Below, piece after piece: positions 43,701-51,238 of a stretch of 64,000 nucleotides of DNA. The translations under genes were made by a program, and so were the position numbers. Within the stretch, counting starts at the first letter, position 1. Each line of letters opens with the position of its first letter. The notes below the pieces were generated by a model, which made no database searches, was not told where the DNA came from, and saw only the letters and a program-made list of their open reading frames with translations. The stretch is from Streptomyces seoulensis (GTDB taxonomy: Bacteria; Actinomycetota; Actinomycetes; Streptomycetales; Streptomycetaceae), in NCBI RefSeq assembly GCF_004328625.1, contig NZ_CP032229.1, positions 3,100,001 through 3,164,000 on the forward strand. The letters run 5' to 3'.

Positions 43701-44787
43701 GGCCGAGCACCATGTGCCGGTGCTGGAGGGCGTCGGCGAGTTCGGGGTAGCCGAGGCACTCCTCGTAGAAGTCGGCGCGGATGCCGAGGACGACCTGGAC
43801 GGGGGCGGCGCCGGAGGGGCCGGGGGTGCAGGCGGCGTGCAGGAACTGGACGAAGGCCCGGCGGTCGGCCTCGCCGGCGCAGAGGGTGAAGGTCTCCTCG
43901 AACTGGTCCACGATCAGCACCGGCCGGGCCGTCCTGCGGGCGGCGGGTGCCGGGGACTCGGGGGAGGAGCGGGGGCCGGGGATGGTGACGGTGCCCGGGG
44001 GCCGCCGGCCGTGGGCCCACTCGGTGACCGCTTCCCGTATCGCCCCGGTGGCCGGGCTACGGTCCTCCTCCCCGGCGGCCCGCGCCTCCTCGGCGAGCGG
44101 AGCGAGGGCGGGGACCAGGCGGGTCAGCTCCCCCAGCGGGTCGGCGCCCGGCACGAGCTGGAGGACCGTGTGCGCGCCGTCCTCCTCCAGCGCGGGCACC
44201 AGGCCGGCGTTGAGGAGGGAGGACTTACCGGCGCCCGAGGCACCGACCAGCATCACCAGTCCCCCGCCGCGTTCGGCGGCCCGCAGCTGGGCCACCAGCG
44301 CCTCGGTGCCCCGCTCCCGGCCGAAGAACCAGCGGGCGTCCTCCGGCCGGTAGGAGGCGAGGCCCCGGTACGGGCATACCGGGGACTCGGCGGGAGGCGG
44401 TTCGGCGGCCGGGCCCTCGGGGCGTTCGCCCACCGGGTCGGCCAGGGCCCGTTCCCACAGCCGCTGCCACTGGGCCAGGTCGTACAGGCCGGTGGAGACC
44501 GGGGTGGGGCTGGCGCGGCGGGCCTCGGGGATGAGGATCTGGAGGACGGCGGCCAGGGCGGCGAACTGGGCGGGTGCGTTCTTGGCCCGCCGCCAGTCGC
44601 TGATGCGCTGGGCGGAGACCCGTACCGGACGGCCCCGTTCGTCCACCCGCTGGAGGCGGACGACCGCCTCCGAGACGCTTTTCAGGGGCGGATTCCCGGC
44701 TTCCCGGTACAGCAGGGCGAGGCGTTCGGCGAAGGCTGTGCGTGCCCCTGAGTCGGAACCCAAGGTCCCACCCCTCACTTCCCCCAT
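40744..44787 (-). CDS. nSTAND1-type NTPase with 14 WD40 repeats
   Basis: A 1347-residue signalling protein. An N-terminal helical segment resembling a degenerate HTH (SVSEAVVRLQRVDERG, then RISDWRRAKNAPAQF) leads to an NTPase domain that opens with CPYRGLASY and FFGRE. Walker A GASGAGKSS is at about 179-187 and the Walker B-type LIVDQFEET at about 290-298, the nSTAND1 signature. A winged-helix-like arm follows, then one transmembrane helix (about 609-632) and 14 WD40 repeats (about 684-1330), enough for two seven-bladed propellers. STAND proteins switch by ligand-driven oligomerisation, with the repeats as sensor. Start at ATG 44787 is likely; a GTG at 44778 is possible. Function in Streptomyces unknown. 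Confidence 0.87.
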   Translation of the reverse strand: MGEVRGGTLGSDSGARTAFAERLALLYREAGNPPLKSVSEAVVRLQRVDERGRPVRVSAQRISDWRRAKNAPAQFAALAAVLQILIPEARRASPTPVSTGLYDLAQWQRLWERALADPVGERPEGPAAEPPPAESPVCPYRGLASYRPEDARWFFGRERGTEALVAQLRAAERGGGLVMLVGASGAGKSSLLNAGLVPALEEDGAHTVLQLVPGADPLGELTRLVPALAPLAEEARAAGEEDRSPATGAIREAVTEWAHGRRPPGTVTIPGPRSSPESPAPAARRTARPVLIVDQFEETFTLCAGEADRRAFVQFLHAACTPGPSGAAPVQVVLGIRADFYEECLGYPELADALQHRHMVLGPLTTAELREAVNGPARAVGLELEAGLTELIVREVSADGPRGAHDAGVLPLLSHALLATWQRRRAGRLTVAGYRAAGGIQGAVAATAERAWSGLDPAARSAARLLLLRLVRLGEDTQATRRRGTRRQLAAESTDPDKTEESLEALVRARLVTLDAETVEITHEALLHAWPRLRHWIDDNRGDHLLRQRLEEDGRAWEGSERDSSLLYRGSRLEQARDWAESAGDTYLTRGALDFLAASVRLRRRTVLISRAAVAALTVLAVLAAGAAVVAWQQRNDAVFEQVLAEADRVQHTDPSLAAGLDLVAHRLRPDDEGAYSRLISIVNAPLATPLTGHTGAVYLTSFSPNGKVLATASYDRTVRLWNVADRGSPKPLGAPLHGHRSWVSSAVFSPDGHTLASAGDDGTIHLWDVTDPAHPRSLGEPLTGHDGTIYLVAFSPDGRTLASAGEDRTVRLWNVADPHRAKPLEALRGHSAPVRSVAFSPDGRTLASAGDDDTVRLWDVADPRHAKARRGVLRGHTDLVHSVAFSPNGKVLASGSADDTIRLWNMADPDRPAPLGAPLTGHTGPVWSVAFSPDGGRLAAASADSTASLWNVTDPASPSQVGEPLAGSSGEMYALGFSPDGRTLATGSGDGRARLWAVPTSDMTGRGAAFRRDGKVLATAARDGRVRLWRVTAPERPVALGAPFMPADGGQRTLMFAPDGRTLAVLTGNRSVYLWNVSDPAHPVVAGPPLKLMTRFMGSDALVFSPDSRVLATAYDDHRLRLWNVADPARPAPYGPPLAGHRGYINALEFAPDGHTLASGSADGTIRLWNVADPARPALRGRPLTGHSGPVNALEYSPDGHTLVSGGDDDTVRLWDVTDPGSAAPVGHTLTGHTESVTSLTFNADGHTLASGGNDNTVRLWDVTDPGSAAPIGQSMSPYAKTGNFLAFSPGSHVLGVSSGADTVRLWSLDADEAVRHICAVTRGVLTPQKWHEYLPRLPYDPPCPH

Positions 44788-45225
44788 CTGATGCGTCCGG
44801 ACCGGAAAACTCACCCTATACGGCTGACCTGCGGGAAAGCCCTGGTCGGGCGGTCCGGATCTCCTCGCCGGTTGCCACAGATGGCAGGATCGCATCGCGG
44901 TAGCGGAGCTGTCACACACCGTCCGGACCGGCCACCTGCCCGGTCCGCGAGAAGGTCCCGCCGGGCGCCGAACGTTCTCGGTCAAAGTTCGCCAGGAGCG
45001 GCGCACGGCGTGGCGGGACGCCATGGGATCCACGGGCCCACCGTGCCGGGCACACCGGCACGGCCCGGGACGAAGACCCCCCGCTCCGTTCGGTACCGGT
45101 CCCCACGAGGGGAGGGACCGGTACCGGACGGGCGGTGGTACGGCCGGTTCGGCCGGGCGCCCGGGGGGCAGGCACGTCGTGGGCGCGGGCCCGACGGAGG
45201 CTGCCGCGCGAGCAGGGGAGGCCGT
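44788..45225. other. Intergenic region, no gene seen
   Basis: 438 bp between the divergent nSTAND gene and the ferredoxin gene. Besides the hairpin at 45091-45126, I see no coding sequence that I can support. Short open frames here have ordinary high-GC shadow composition. Confidence 0.4.
45091..45126. repeat. Inverted repeat upstream of the ferredoxin gene
   Basis: Perfect 13-base arms CGGTACCGGTCCC (45091-45103) and its complement (45114-45126) with a 10-base loop, 100 bp before the ferredoxin start. It could be an operator or a leader hairpin. Confidence 0.6.
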
Positions 45226-45414
45226 ATGAAGGTGTCCGTGGACCGGGAGGTCTGTTACGGCTCGGCCGAGTGCGCTTACCGCGCTCCCGAGGTCTTCGAC
45301 TTCGTCGAGGGGTACGGCGTGGTCAGGCCGGGCCGGGAGGATTCCGGGGACGATCCGCTGGTGCGCGAGATCGTGGAGAGGTGTCCCTCGCAGGCCGTGC
45401 TGCTGGGGGAATGA
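45226..45414 (+). CDS. Single-cluster ferredoxin (3Fe-4S, P450-partner type)
   Basis: A 62-residue ferredoxin with C10-x5-C16 and C53-P54, the three-cysteine pattern of Streptomyces 3Fe-4S ferredoxins that donate electrons to cytochromes P450. The central Cys of the 4Fe-4S motif is replaced by Ala or Ser (CYGSAEC). ATG with GGGGAGG upstream. No P450 or ferredoxin reductase gene lies in the window, so its partner is elsewhere. Confidence 0.85.
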   Translation: MKVSVDREVCYGSAECAYRAPEVFDFVEGYGVVRPGREDSGDDPLVREIVERCPSQAVLLGE

Positions 45415-45548
45415 GAGGGCGGGGCGGACGCGGTGCGGGCCCCCAGGCCGGTGGCCGGGGGGCTTTCCGTGTCGACGGTCGGGTACGCAAGTCGCCTGTG
45501 TGTCGAGACGTCCGCGGTGCTGGGTGCCTGCCGTGGGGCTCGGCGGGC

Positions 45549-45938
45549 TCAGCAGTCCAGGTGGGACGCGTACTGCTCGGTGCTCTCCTGCCGGTGCGTG
45601 GTCTCGGTGCGGTCCGGGGCGTTGACGCGGTGCGGGGCGACGGTGCCCGCTTCCCGGCCGGCCAGTGAGCGGTGCCGGCAGTTGGGGGACTTCCCGTGGG
45701 CCTCGGCCCGGATGCGCTGCTTCATCGTGGGGGGCAGGGACCTGGCCGGTGGCCGGGCCTGATGGCTGACGGCCGCCGGTGCCTCCGGTGCGCTGTGCTC
45801 CGTGCTGCCGTGACTCGGGTTCCCGGCCTGGGCCGAGGCGACCGGTGCGGTCGCGGTGACGAGTCCGAGCGCCGTGCACAGCGCGAGGAAGGCGGTGACG
45901 ATGGCGGTCCACAACGTCATGACCTTGTTCCTGGCCAT
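45549..45938 (-). CDS. Small secreted protein (DUF6344-like)
   Basis: A 129-residue protein. The N-terminal signal peptide has a basic start, a hydrophobic run (LWTAIVTAFLALCTALGLVT) and an Ala-x-Ala cleavage region (VASAQA). The mature part is His/Pro/Thr/Arg-rich with two cysteines and no recognised domain. It resembles, from memory, Streptomyces DUF6344 proteins. ATG with GTGAGGGG upstream. Function unknown. Confidence 0.65.
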   Translation of the reverse strand: MARNKVMTLWTAIVTAFLALCTALGLVTATAPVASAQAGNPSHGSTEHSAPEAPAAVSHQARPPARSLPPTMKQRIRAEAHGKSPNCRHRSLAGREAGTVAPHRVNAPDRTETTHRQESTEQYASHLDC

Positions 45939-46265
45939 GGCCCCTCACTTTCAGGTTGGGCGATTTGCGTACTTTCCTCATGATGTGTATGTGGGCGGCG
46001 AAGTGGTGGACCGACGCCCGTGGCGCGTCGATGTTCAGATGAACACCACTCGGATGGGTGCAAGGAGGTGGAAAACCCCTGAAACTGCCTCTTAACGGGA
46101 GGAACACAACCCTCTGTGCGGGTGTGATCACCCTCCGATCGCAACGGCTCCGGGCCGCCGGAGGACGGGAGTTGGGGGCCCGGCGCAGGTCACCGATCGG
46201 TCTCGGCCGGTGTGTATAGTCGGGCGCCAGAGGTCCCCTACGTCAACGAAAGACGAGGTCGCGCG
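45939..46265. other. Intergenic region between divergent small genes
   Basis: 327 bp with no supported gene. The stretch is less GC-rich near 45960-46090. A palindrome ACCGATCGGT (46192-46201) is followed by TATAGT (46215-46220), a possible -10 for the DLW-39 gene 46 bp further on. Confidence 0.35.
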
Positions 46266-46394
46266 GTGAAGAAGCTGCTCCTGGTCGCACTGGCCGCCAT
46301 CGGCGGTCTCCTTGTGTACCGCCAGATCCAGGCGGATCGCGCCGAGCAGGACCTGTGGACGGAGGCCACCGACTCCGTGCCCACCGGTTCCTGA
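46266..46394 (+). CDS. DLW-39 family microprotein
   Basis: A 42-residue protein: one N-terminal membrane helix (KKLLLVALAAIGGLLVYRQI) followed by a short tail with the family motif DLW (AEQDLWTEATD). This family of tiny actinobacterial proteins has no assigned function and is often found near gyrA and kinase genes. GTG start with ACGAGG upstream. A strong hairpin terminator follows. Confidence 0.85.
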   Translation: MKKLLLVALAAIGGLLVYRQIQADRAEQDLWTEATDSVPTGS

Positions 46395-46417
46395 AACCCC
46401 GGCACCACGGTCTGAAC

Positions 46418-46447
46418 GAACCCCGGTCGCTCGAGCGGCCGGGGTTC
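46418..46447 (+). terminator. Terminator of the DLW-39 gene
   Basis: Fourteen-base stem with one G-T pair (46418-46431 with 46434-46447), beginning GAACCCCGG and ending GGGGTTC, followed by TGTGTT. Confidence 0.7.
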
Positions 46448-46591
46448 TGTGTTGCCGGGCCCCGGAACCTGAGGTACGCCTCGTCCCGGAGAGCCTCGGT
46501 GTTTCGGACGGCTGCGCGAAAACCCTGATGGCGCAAGCGGTTCCGGGCAGGATGGGCCCCGGCGCGGTGACCTAGGGGCAGGGGGCGGCTG

Positions 46592-47872
46592 ATGCGGCGG
46601 GGGTTGCGGAACGCGGTACGGGGGCTGTGCGCGGGGACGGTGGTGTGGGCCCTCGCCGGGACACCCGCGATGGCCGCCCCGGACGGGTACGCCTTCACGC
46701 CGGGTGCCGAGAACCTCGCGGGCTCCCCCGACACCGCCGGGGCGCGGACCCTGGTGCCCGGCCACACCTACCGCAGCTCCCTCCCGGCGCGCGGCCGGCT
46801 CTACTACCGGCTCACGCTCGACGCCACGGCGAACGTCTACGTCCCCGTCACCGCCGTACCCCCGCGCGGCGCGACCGTCGCCGCCACGGACGGCATCCGG
46901 GTCTCGCTCCAGGACGCCGACGGCAACCCCTGCTTCTACTCCTCCGCGTCCTTCGGCGCCGGACTCAGCCCCCGGCCCGTCACGGCCGTCGGCCAGCGGG
47001 ACACCGGCAGGTCGCTGTGCCAGAGCGCCGCCGTGTACTACCTGCTGGTGGAGCGGCTGGACGCCAAGACCTCCGACCCCGGCCGCTGGGACCTGGAGCT
47101 GGCCCCCGCCACCGAACCCGGTCTCGCCGCCACCGCCCCCACCACACCGCCCCGCTCCTGGAACTCCGCCACGCCCCAGCCGCCCGGCGGTGCCCCGCGC
47201 GAGAGAAGGGGAGGCGAGGGGTTCTCCGCCGCCCGCGTGCTGGGCCAGGGTGTCTGGCGCACCCGCCTCGCGCCCGGTGACACCGCCTTCTACAAGGTGC
47301 CGGTCGACTGGGGGCGCCAGGTGCACGCGAGTGCGGAGCTGGCTGCCGCCACCGGCCACGGTTATGTCGGCGGAGCTCTCACCCTCTCCCTCCTCAACCC
47401 GGCCCGAGGCCCGGTCGACGACGCGGCCCTCGGCTACACCGGAACCCGCCACGGGGTGTCCCTGGCTCCGGTCCCGCCGGTCGAGTACGCCAACCGCTAC
47501 GCGGTGCCGAGCGGGGAGAACGGGGTGCGGTTCGCGGGCGACTACTACCTGGTCCTCCACCTCAGCGACCGCCTGGCCGACTCCTTCGGCACGGGGCCCT
47601 TCGGGGTGACGCTCCGGGTACGCCTGGACGGTACGGCCCACGCGGGCCCGAAGTACCTGGGGCGCACCGAGCCGACGGACCTCCTCGCGGTGAGCCCGGG
47701 GGACTGGGGCCCGCCCGCGAGCGGGGACACCGGCGGCACCGATCCGGCGATGCGAGCGCTGGCGTACGGCGGCCTCGGTGCCGGTACGGCGCTGCTGCTG
47801 GGGCTGGGGGCGTGGGCGCTGCTGGCCCGGCGGTCGGAGAGGGCGGCCGGCGCCCGGAAGCCGACCGCCTAG
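46592..47872 (+). CDS. Secreted, C-terminally membrane-anchored protein of unknown function
   Basis: A 426-residue protein. Signal peptide at 1-28 (GLCAGTVVWALAGTPAMAAP). The extracellular part holds two related beta-rich halves: each has a segment on non-covalent or pre-peptidase-like architecture (LPARGRLYYRLTLDATANVYVPV, and LAPGDTAFYKVPVDWGRQVH), separated by a Pro/Thr-rich linker near 190-215. A C-terminal transmembrane helix (LGAGTALLLGLGAWALLARR) and basic tail anchor it. Two cysteines in the first half could pair. I do not recognise a named family. The RBS-like GCAGGGGG precedes the ATG. Confidence 0.7.
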   Translation: MRRGLRNAVRGLCAGTVVWALAGTPAMAAPDGYAFTPGAENLAGSPDTAGARTLVPGHTYRSSLPARGRLYYRLTLDATANVYVPVTAVPPRGATVAATDGIRVSLQDADGNPCFYSSASFGAGLSPRPVTAVGQRDTGRSLCQSAAVYYLLVERLDAKTSDPGRWDLELAPATEPGLAATAPTTPPRSWNSATPQPPGGAPRERRGGEGFSAARVLGQGVWRTRLAPGDTAFYKVPVDWGRQVHASAELAAATGHGYVGGALTLSLLNPARGPVDDAALGYTGTRHGVSLAPVPPVEYANRYAVPSGENGVRFAGDYYLVLHLSDRLADSFGTGPFGVTLRVRLDGTAHAGPKYLGRTEPTDLLAVSPGDWGPPASGDTGGTDPAMRALAYGGLGAGTALLLGLGAWALLARRSERAAGARKPTA

Positions 47873-47965
47873 CCGCGCGGCACCGAGAGGCCACGGCGGG
47901 TGCCGGTACGGCGGGCCTCGGCACGGGTCGGCGGCGCTGCTGCTGGACCCCCTCGCCCTACGGAC

Positions 47966-49234
47966 TCACACGCGGGCCAACGCCCAGAAACCCACCGCGT
48001 AGCAGAGCAACGCCAGCAGCAGCACCGGGACCGCGACCTTGGCGGAGGGACCGGGGCGGGGGCGGGCGCGGTGGCCGGGGGCGCGAGGGGTCTCGGTGGG
48101 GAGGCCGGGGGTGCGGGGGTCCCGCGCCGTGTACGAGGCGGTGTGGGGGTCGGTCGTGGGCCGGGGTGGCGGCGGGGGCGGGAGATGGAAGCTGCCCGTG
48201 TCGGACATCGACGAGGCGGTGAGGACCGGGGGCCGGGTGCCCAGGCCGGCTGTCGGGGAGGAGCCGGGCAGCGGGGCGTTCGTCGTCGTGCCGCTGGTGT
48301 CCGGGGCGCCGGCGGGACGGTCTCCCCAGCGGGCGTCCACCGCGGTGGCGGGTTTGTGCGGGCCCTCGGGGCCGAAGCCGGGGGGCAGGGGGCCGAGCTG
48401 GTCGAAGATCTCGATCGGCTCGTCGTCGGGGCTGGGCTCGGGGAGCAGCTCGCGGGCGGCGGCCAGGGCCTTGCGGGCGCCCGTGGCGGTGCGGAAGCGG
48501 GCGGCGGGGTCGGGCTGGAGCATGGTGGCGACGACCTGCCACAGCGGCTCGGGCACCCGCGCGGGCGCGCCCGGCGTCCCGTGTTCCAGGAAGTACCGGA
48601 CGATCTCCTTGCCGTCCGGCTTGGCCCCCTCCAGCAGATAGAGGGCGACCAGCCCCACGGCGAACAGGTCACCGGGGAAGTCGGGTTCGGCCCCCAGCAG
48701 TTGCTCGGGCGCGAGATAGCCCGGCGTGCCGACCACGAGGTTGGTCTCGGTCAGCCGGGGCTCGCCGAAGCGCATGGCGATGCCGAAGTCGGACAGCCGC
48801 AGCCGGGGCCGGCCGGTGCCGGTGGCCTCCAGCAGTACGTTGGCGGGCTTGATGTCCCGGTGCACGACTCCCTCGGCGTGCACGGCGCCAAGGCCGGACA
48901 GCAACTGGTCCAGCAGGGTGCAGACGAACACCGGCGGAAGAGGACCGTAGTCGTTGATCAGGTGGACCAGGGAGCCACCGGACACCAGGTCCATGGTGAA
49001 CAGGACCTGGTCGTCGTCGGCCGCCCAGCTCGCCGGCGCGAGCACATGCGGATGATCGATGCGCAGTGCCTGCTCGCGCACGAAGCGCAGCAGGGTGTGG
49101 GCGTCGCGCTGCTGAAGCACCTTGGCGGCGACATAGCGCCGTCTGCGGTGGTCCCAGGCGCGCCATACCGCGCCCACACCGCCACGCCCGATCGGGTCGG
49201 CCAGCTCGTACCGGCCCGCGAAGACCTCACCCAT
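47966..49234 (-). CDS. Membrane-anchored serine/threonine protein kinase
   Basis: A 422-residue Hanks-type kinase. P-loop GRGGVGAVW, catalytic Lys38 (VAAKVL), H125-R126-D127 (HRDIKPAN), D149-F-G and GTPGYLAPEQ are all intact, so it should be active. A 130-residue Pro/Thr-rich linker follows the catalytic domain (about 265-395) and a single C-terminal helix (VAVPVLLLALLCYAVGFWAL) anchors it, leaving almost nothing outside. It therefore lacks an extracellular sensor, unlike the PASTA kinase at 57856. It lies 84 bp downstream of the HTH gene on the same strand. Confidence 0.92.
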   Translation of the reverse strand: MGEVFAGRYELADPIGRGGVGAVWRAWDHRRRRYVAAKVLQQRDAHTLLRFVREQALRIDHPHVLAPASWAADDDQVLFTMDLVSGGSLVHLINDYGPLPPVFVCTLLDQLLSGLGAVHAEGVVHRDIKPANVLLEATGTGRPRLRLSDFGIAMRFGEPRLTETNLVVGTPGYLAPEQLLGAEPDFPGDLFAVGLVALYLLEGAKPDGKEIVRYFLEHGTPGAPARVPEPLWQVVATMLQPDPAARFRTATGARKALAAARELLPEPSPDDEPIEIFDQLGPLPPGFGPEGPHKPATAVDARWGDRPAGAPDTSGTTTNAPLPGSSPTAGLGTRPPVLTASSMSDTGSFHLPPPPPPRPTTDPHTASYTARDPRTPGLPTETPRAPGHRARPRPGPSAKVAVPVLLLALLCYAVGFWALARV

Positions 49235-49318
49235 GACCGTGCAGCTCCTCCCCCTGGTGCGCTGCCCCGGCCGTGCGGCCGGGCCCGGTGCCGGACCCCC
49301 TCCGGACCGGGCCGGGGG

Positions 49319-49867
49319 TCAGCTCTGGTGGGACTGGTAGTGCGCGACCGCGTCGGCGGTGCGGCCCGCGCCGTAGACCCGGAGGAACTCTGCCAGTTCG
49401 GGGTGGGTCGGGGCGAGGGTGTCCGCGGCGTCGATGATGTCTCCGGCGGCGGCGACGGAGCGGAGCAGTGACTGGATCTCGCGCACGACCCGCTTCACCG
49501 TGGGCGCGCCCGAACTGCTGGTCGTCTGTGTGGTGTTGCTCAGCACCGAGCCTCCTGGGGACTTCTTGATCTCGTCCATGCGGTCGGTCGCCTCGGCCGC
49601 GCTCACACTGCCGTCCGCCACCTGCGCGGCCAGCTCCTGCAGCAGCTGCACCCGCTGCACCACCGCCGGATTGCCGATCTTGGCGCGCTGGCCGCTCATG
49701 AGCTGCGACAGCATCGGAGCCGACAGCCCCAGCGCGGCGGCGAGCCGGGCCTGATTGAGCCCGAGATCGTCGATCAGCTTACGGAAGAGCGCCCCCAACG
49801 GCTCCCCGTACCAGTTCCGCTGGAGCTCCCGCGCTCTCGCGGTGGCTTCCTGCTGTGCGGCGTCCAT
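49319..49867 (-). CDS. Helix-turn-helix DNA-binding protein
   Basis: A 182-residue protein. An XRE-like HTH sits at about 35-62 (LNQARLAAALGLSAPMLSQLMSG), with GQRAKIGNP just after it. A helical region with Ala/Glu-rich stretches follows, then a Ser/Thr linker (TTQTTSSSG) and a C-terminal helical domain (about 120-182). No ligand domain is recognised. It precedes the kinase gene in the same direction, so the two may be co-transcribed and the regulator might be a substrate; that is inference. Confidence 0.78.
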   Translation of the reverse strand: MDAAQQEATARARELQRNWYGEPLGALFRKLIDDLGLNQARLAAALGLSAPMLSQLMSGQRAKIGNPAVVQRVQLLQELAAQVADGSVSAAEATDRMDEIKKSPGGSVLSNTTQTTSSSGAPTVKRVVREIQSLLRSVAAAGDIIDAADTLAPTHPELAEFLRVYGAGRTADAVAHYQSHQS

Positions 49868-50048
49868 GGCGTCTCCCCATCGCTTCCCCAGAAACCGAGG
49901 TTCGCTGAAGCGAACCCACGTCGAGCATCCTACGGAGCGGGGTGATTCGCGGGGACCCCCAATCTTTTTGCGGGATACGGGGGGTGAACCGGTACTCTGG
50001 TCTGCGACGCCCGTCAGGAGCCCGTTCTCCCGTCGGCCGTTCCCTTCC

Positions 50049-50121
50049 GGGGCCTTAGCTCAGTTGGTAGAGCGCTGTCTTTGCATGGCAGATGTCAGGG
50101 GTTCGACTCCCCTAGGCTCCA
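50049..50121 (+). tRNA. tRNA-Ala (anticodon TGC)
   Basis: A 73-nt cloverleaf: acceptor GGGGCCT/AGGCTCC including the G3-U70 pair that defines tRNA-Ala, D arm GCTC/GAGC, anticodon loop TTTGCAT (anticodon TGC), T loop TTCGACT, discriminator A; CCA not encoded. A TACTCT hexamer at 49993 is a plausible -10. Confidence 0.97.
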
Positions 50122-50127
50122 CAAGCG

Positions 50128-50171
50128 AAAACCCCCTCCGAGCTGCGGAAACGCAGTGCGGAGGGGGTTTT
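50128..50171 (+). terminator. Terminator of tRNA-Ala
   Basis: Thirteen perfect outer pairs (50128-50140 with 50159-50171, AAAACCCC against GGGGTTTT) and an inner stem CTGCG/CGCAG with a GAAA tetraloop. Confidence 0.85.
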
Positions 50172-50215
50172 GTCGTGCCGCCGTGGGGACGGGGGCCCGG
50201 GGCGTCGCGGGCGCT

Positions 50216-50229
50216 GTTTCACGTGAAAC
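50216..50229. other. parS: parS site (right of oriC)
   Basis: Perfect GTTTCACGTGAAAC between tRNA-Ala and the DUF5324 gene. It is the only perfect copy right of oriC in this window, about 20 kb away. Confidence 0.93.
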
Positions 50230-50261
50230 AGCGTGCGGTGCCCATGACTTGGGGCGTCAGA

Positions 50262-50960
50262 TCACCGGTTCTCGTCGCCCTCGACATCGTCCTCGACCTG
50301 CTTCGCCTGGACCTCCGGGTCCAGGACGGAGGTGCCGGTGCCGTCGACCGAGTGGAGACGGGCCGAGTCCGGCATCTCGGTGGCGGCCGGGGGCTCGACC
50401 AGCCAGTCCGGGTTGGCCTGGCGGTCCCACCACTGCCAGACGGCGTAGGCGCCGCCCGCGAGCAGGCTGGCCAGGGCCACGTACTTCAGCGTGCGGCCGG
50501 TGCGGCCACGGCGCTCGTTGCGGCTGGCCAGCTTCTTGATCTCCTTGGCCGACACATTGCCTCGCAGCGCGACCAGGGCGGCAGCGCTGCGCGCGGCGGC
50601 CTCGTCGTACACCGGGGTGGCGGCGGCCACGGCGTGCTCGATCCTGGGGCGGGAGTATTCGGCCGCCTGCTTGGCGGCCTTGCGGGTCAGCTTGGCGGCG
50701 TCCTGCGCTGCCTGATCGACCTTCGGCGGTACGTGGGAGAGCGCTCGCTCCACCTGCGGGGCGAGCTTGGCGTCGTACTGAAGGCGGGCCTGGTCGGCCG
50801 CCTGCGAGACCACGGGCGCCAGCCGTACACGTGCCTCCTGCGTGTAATGAGCGGCACGCTCCTTGGCCGTGTCGGCATAAGGCGCCACCACGTCCGCTGC
50901 GTGCAGCACGCTGTCCTTGGCCGAACCGGTCGCGGTGCGCACGCTGTCGATGCGGGTCAC
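50262..50960 (-). CDS. DUF5324 family protein
   Basis: A 232-residue protein. The first 150 residues are Ala/Lys/Glu-rich amphipathic helix (TAKERAAHYTQEARVRL, QVERALSHVPPKVDQAAQDAA), reminiscent of LEA or apolipoprotein-like helices. One transmembrane helix follows (LKYVALASLLAGGAYAVWQW, about 170-190), then a short hydrophilic tail. Function unknown. GTG start with GGAGGTTCCC upstream. The gene is divergent from the cyclophilin gene. Confidence 0.8.
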   Translation of the reverse strand: MTRIDSVRTATGSAKDSVLHAADVVAPYADTAKERAAHYTQEARVRLAPVVSQAADQARLQYDAKLAPQVERALSHVPPKVDQAAQDAAKLTRKAAKQAAEYSRPRIEHAVAAATPVYDEAAARSAAALVALRGNVSAKEIKKLASRNERRGRTGRTLKYVALASLLAGGAYAVWQWWDRQANPDWLVEPPAATEMPDSARLHSVDGTGTSVLDPEVQAKQVEDDVEGDENR

Positions 50961-51030
50961 GGGAACCTCCTCCTCGGTGGCGGTACGGTATTTCGACTGT
51001 CCACCCTGTTACGGATCATGCCTGTCAGTG

Positions 51031-51051
51031 GTCCACACAGCATGTGTGGAC
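51031..51051. promoter_or_regulatory. Inverted repeat made of two DnaA-box-like halves
   Basis: GTCCACACA-GCA-TGTGTGGAC: perfect 9-base arms with a 3-base spacer, in the 278-bp region between the divergent DUF5324 and cyclophilin genes. Each arm contains the GTCCACA core of a DnaA box. It could be an operator for either gene or a paired DnaA site. Confidence 0.55.
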
Positions 51052-51238
51052 GGGCATACGGGTGCCGATCTCTGGCGAAGCGGTGAAATTCCGGGCGACC
51101 GGCGCCGCTCACGACCCTGCCACGATTCACCGCCGGGCGCCGCCGATACGGGCCGAACTCGCCGTCACCCGCCCGGTTCCGGGCCGCCGCGAGCGTGCGA
51201 GGATCAGGGGCGAACGGAAAGACAACGGAAGGCAGACC

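Noticed and set aside
42142..44751. 869-residue open frame antisense to the nSTAND/WD40 gene
   Set aside because: High-GC shadow: Val/Gly/Arg/Gln-rich low-complexity translation, no domain, and the opposite strand encodes a clear domain protein.
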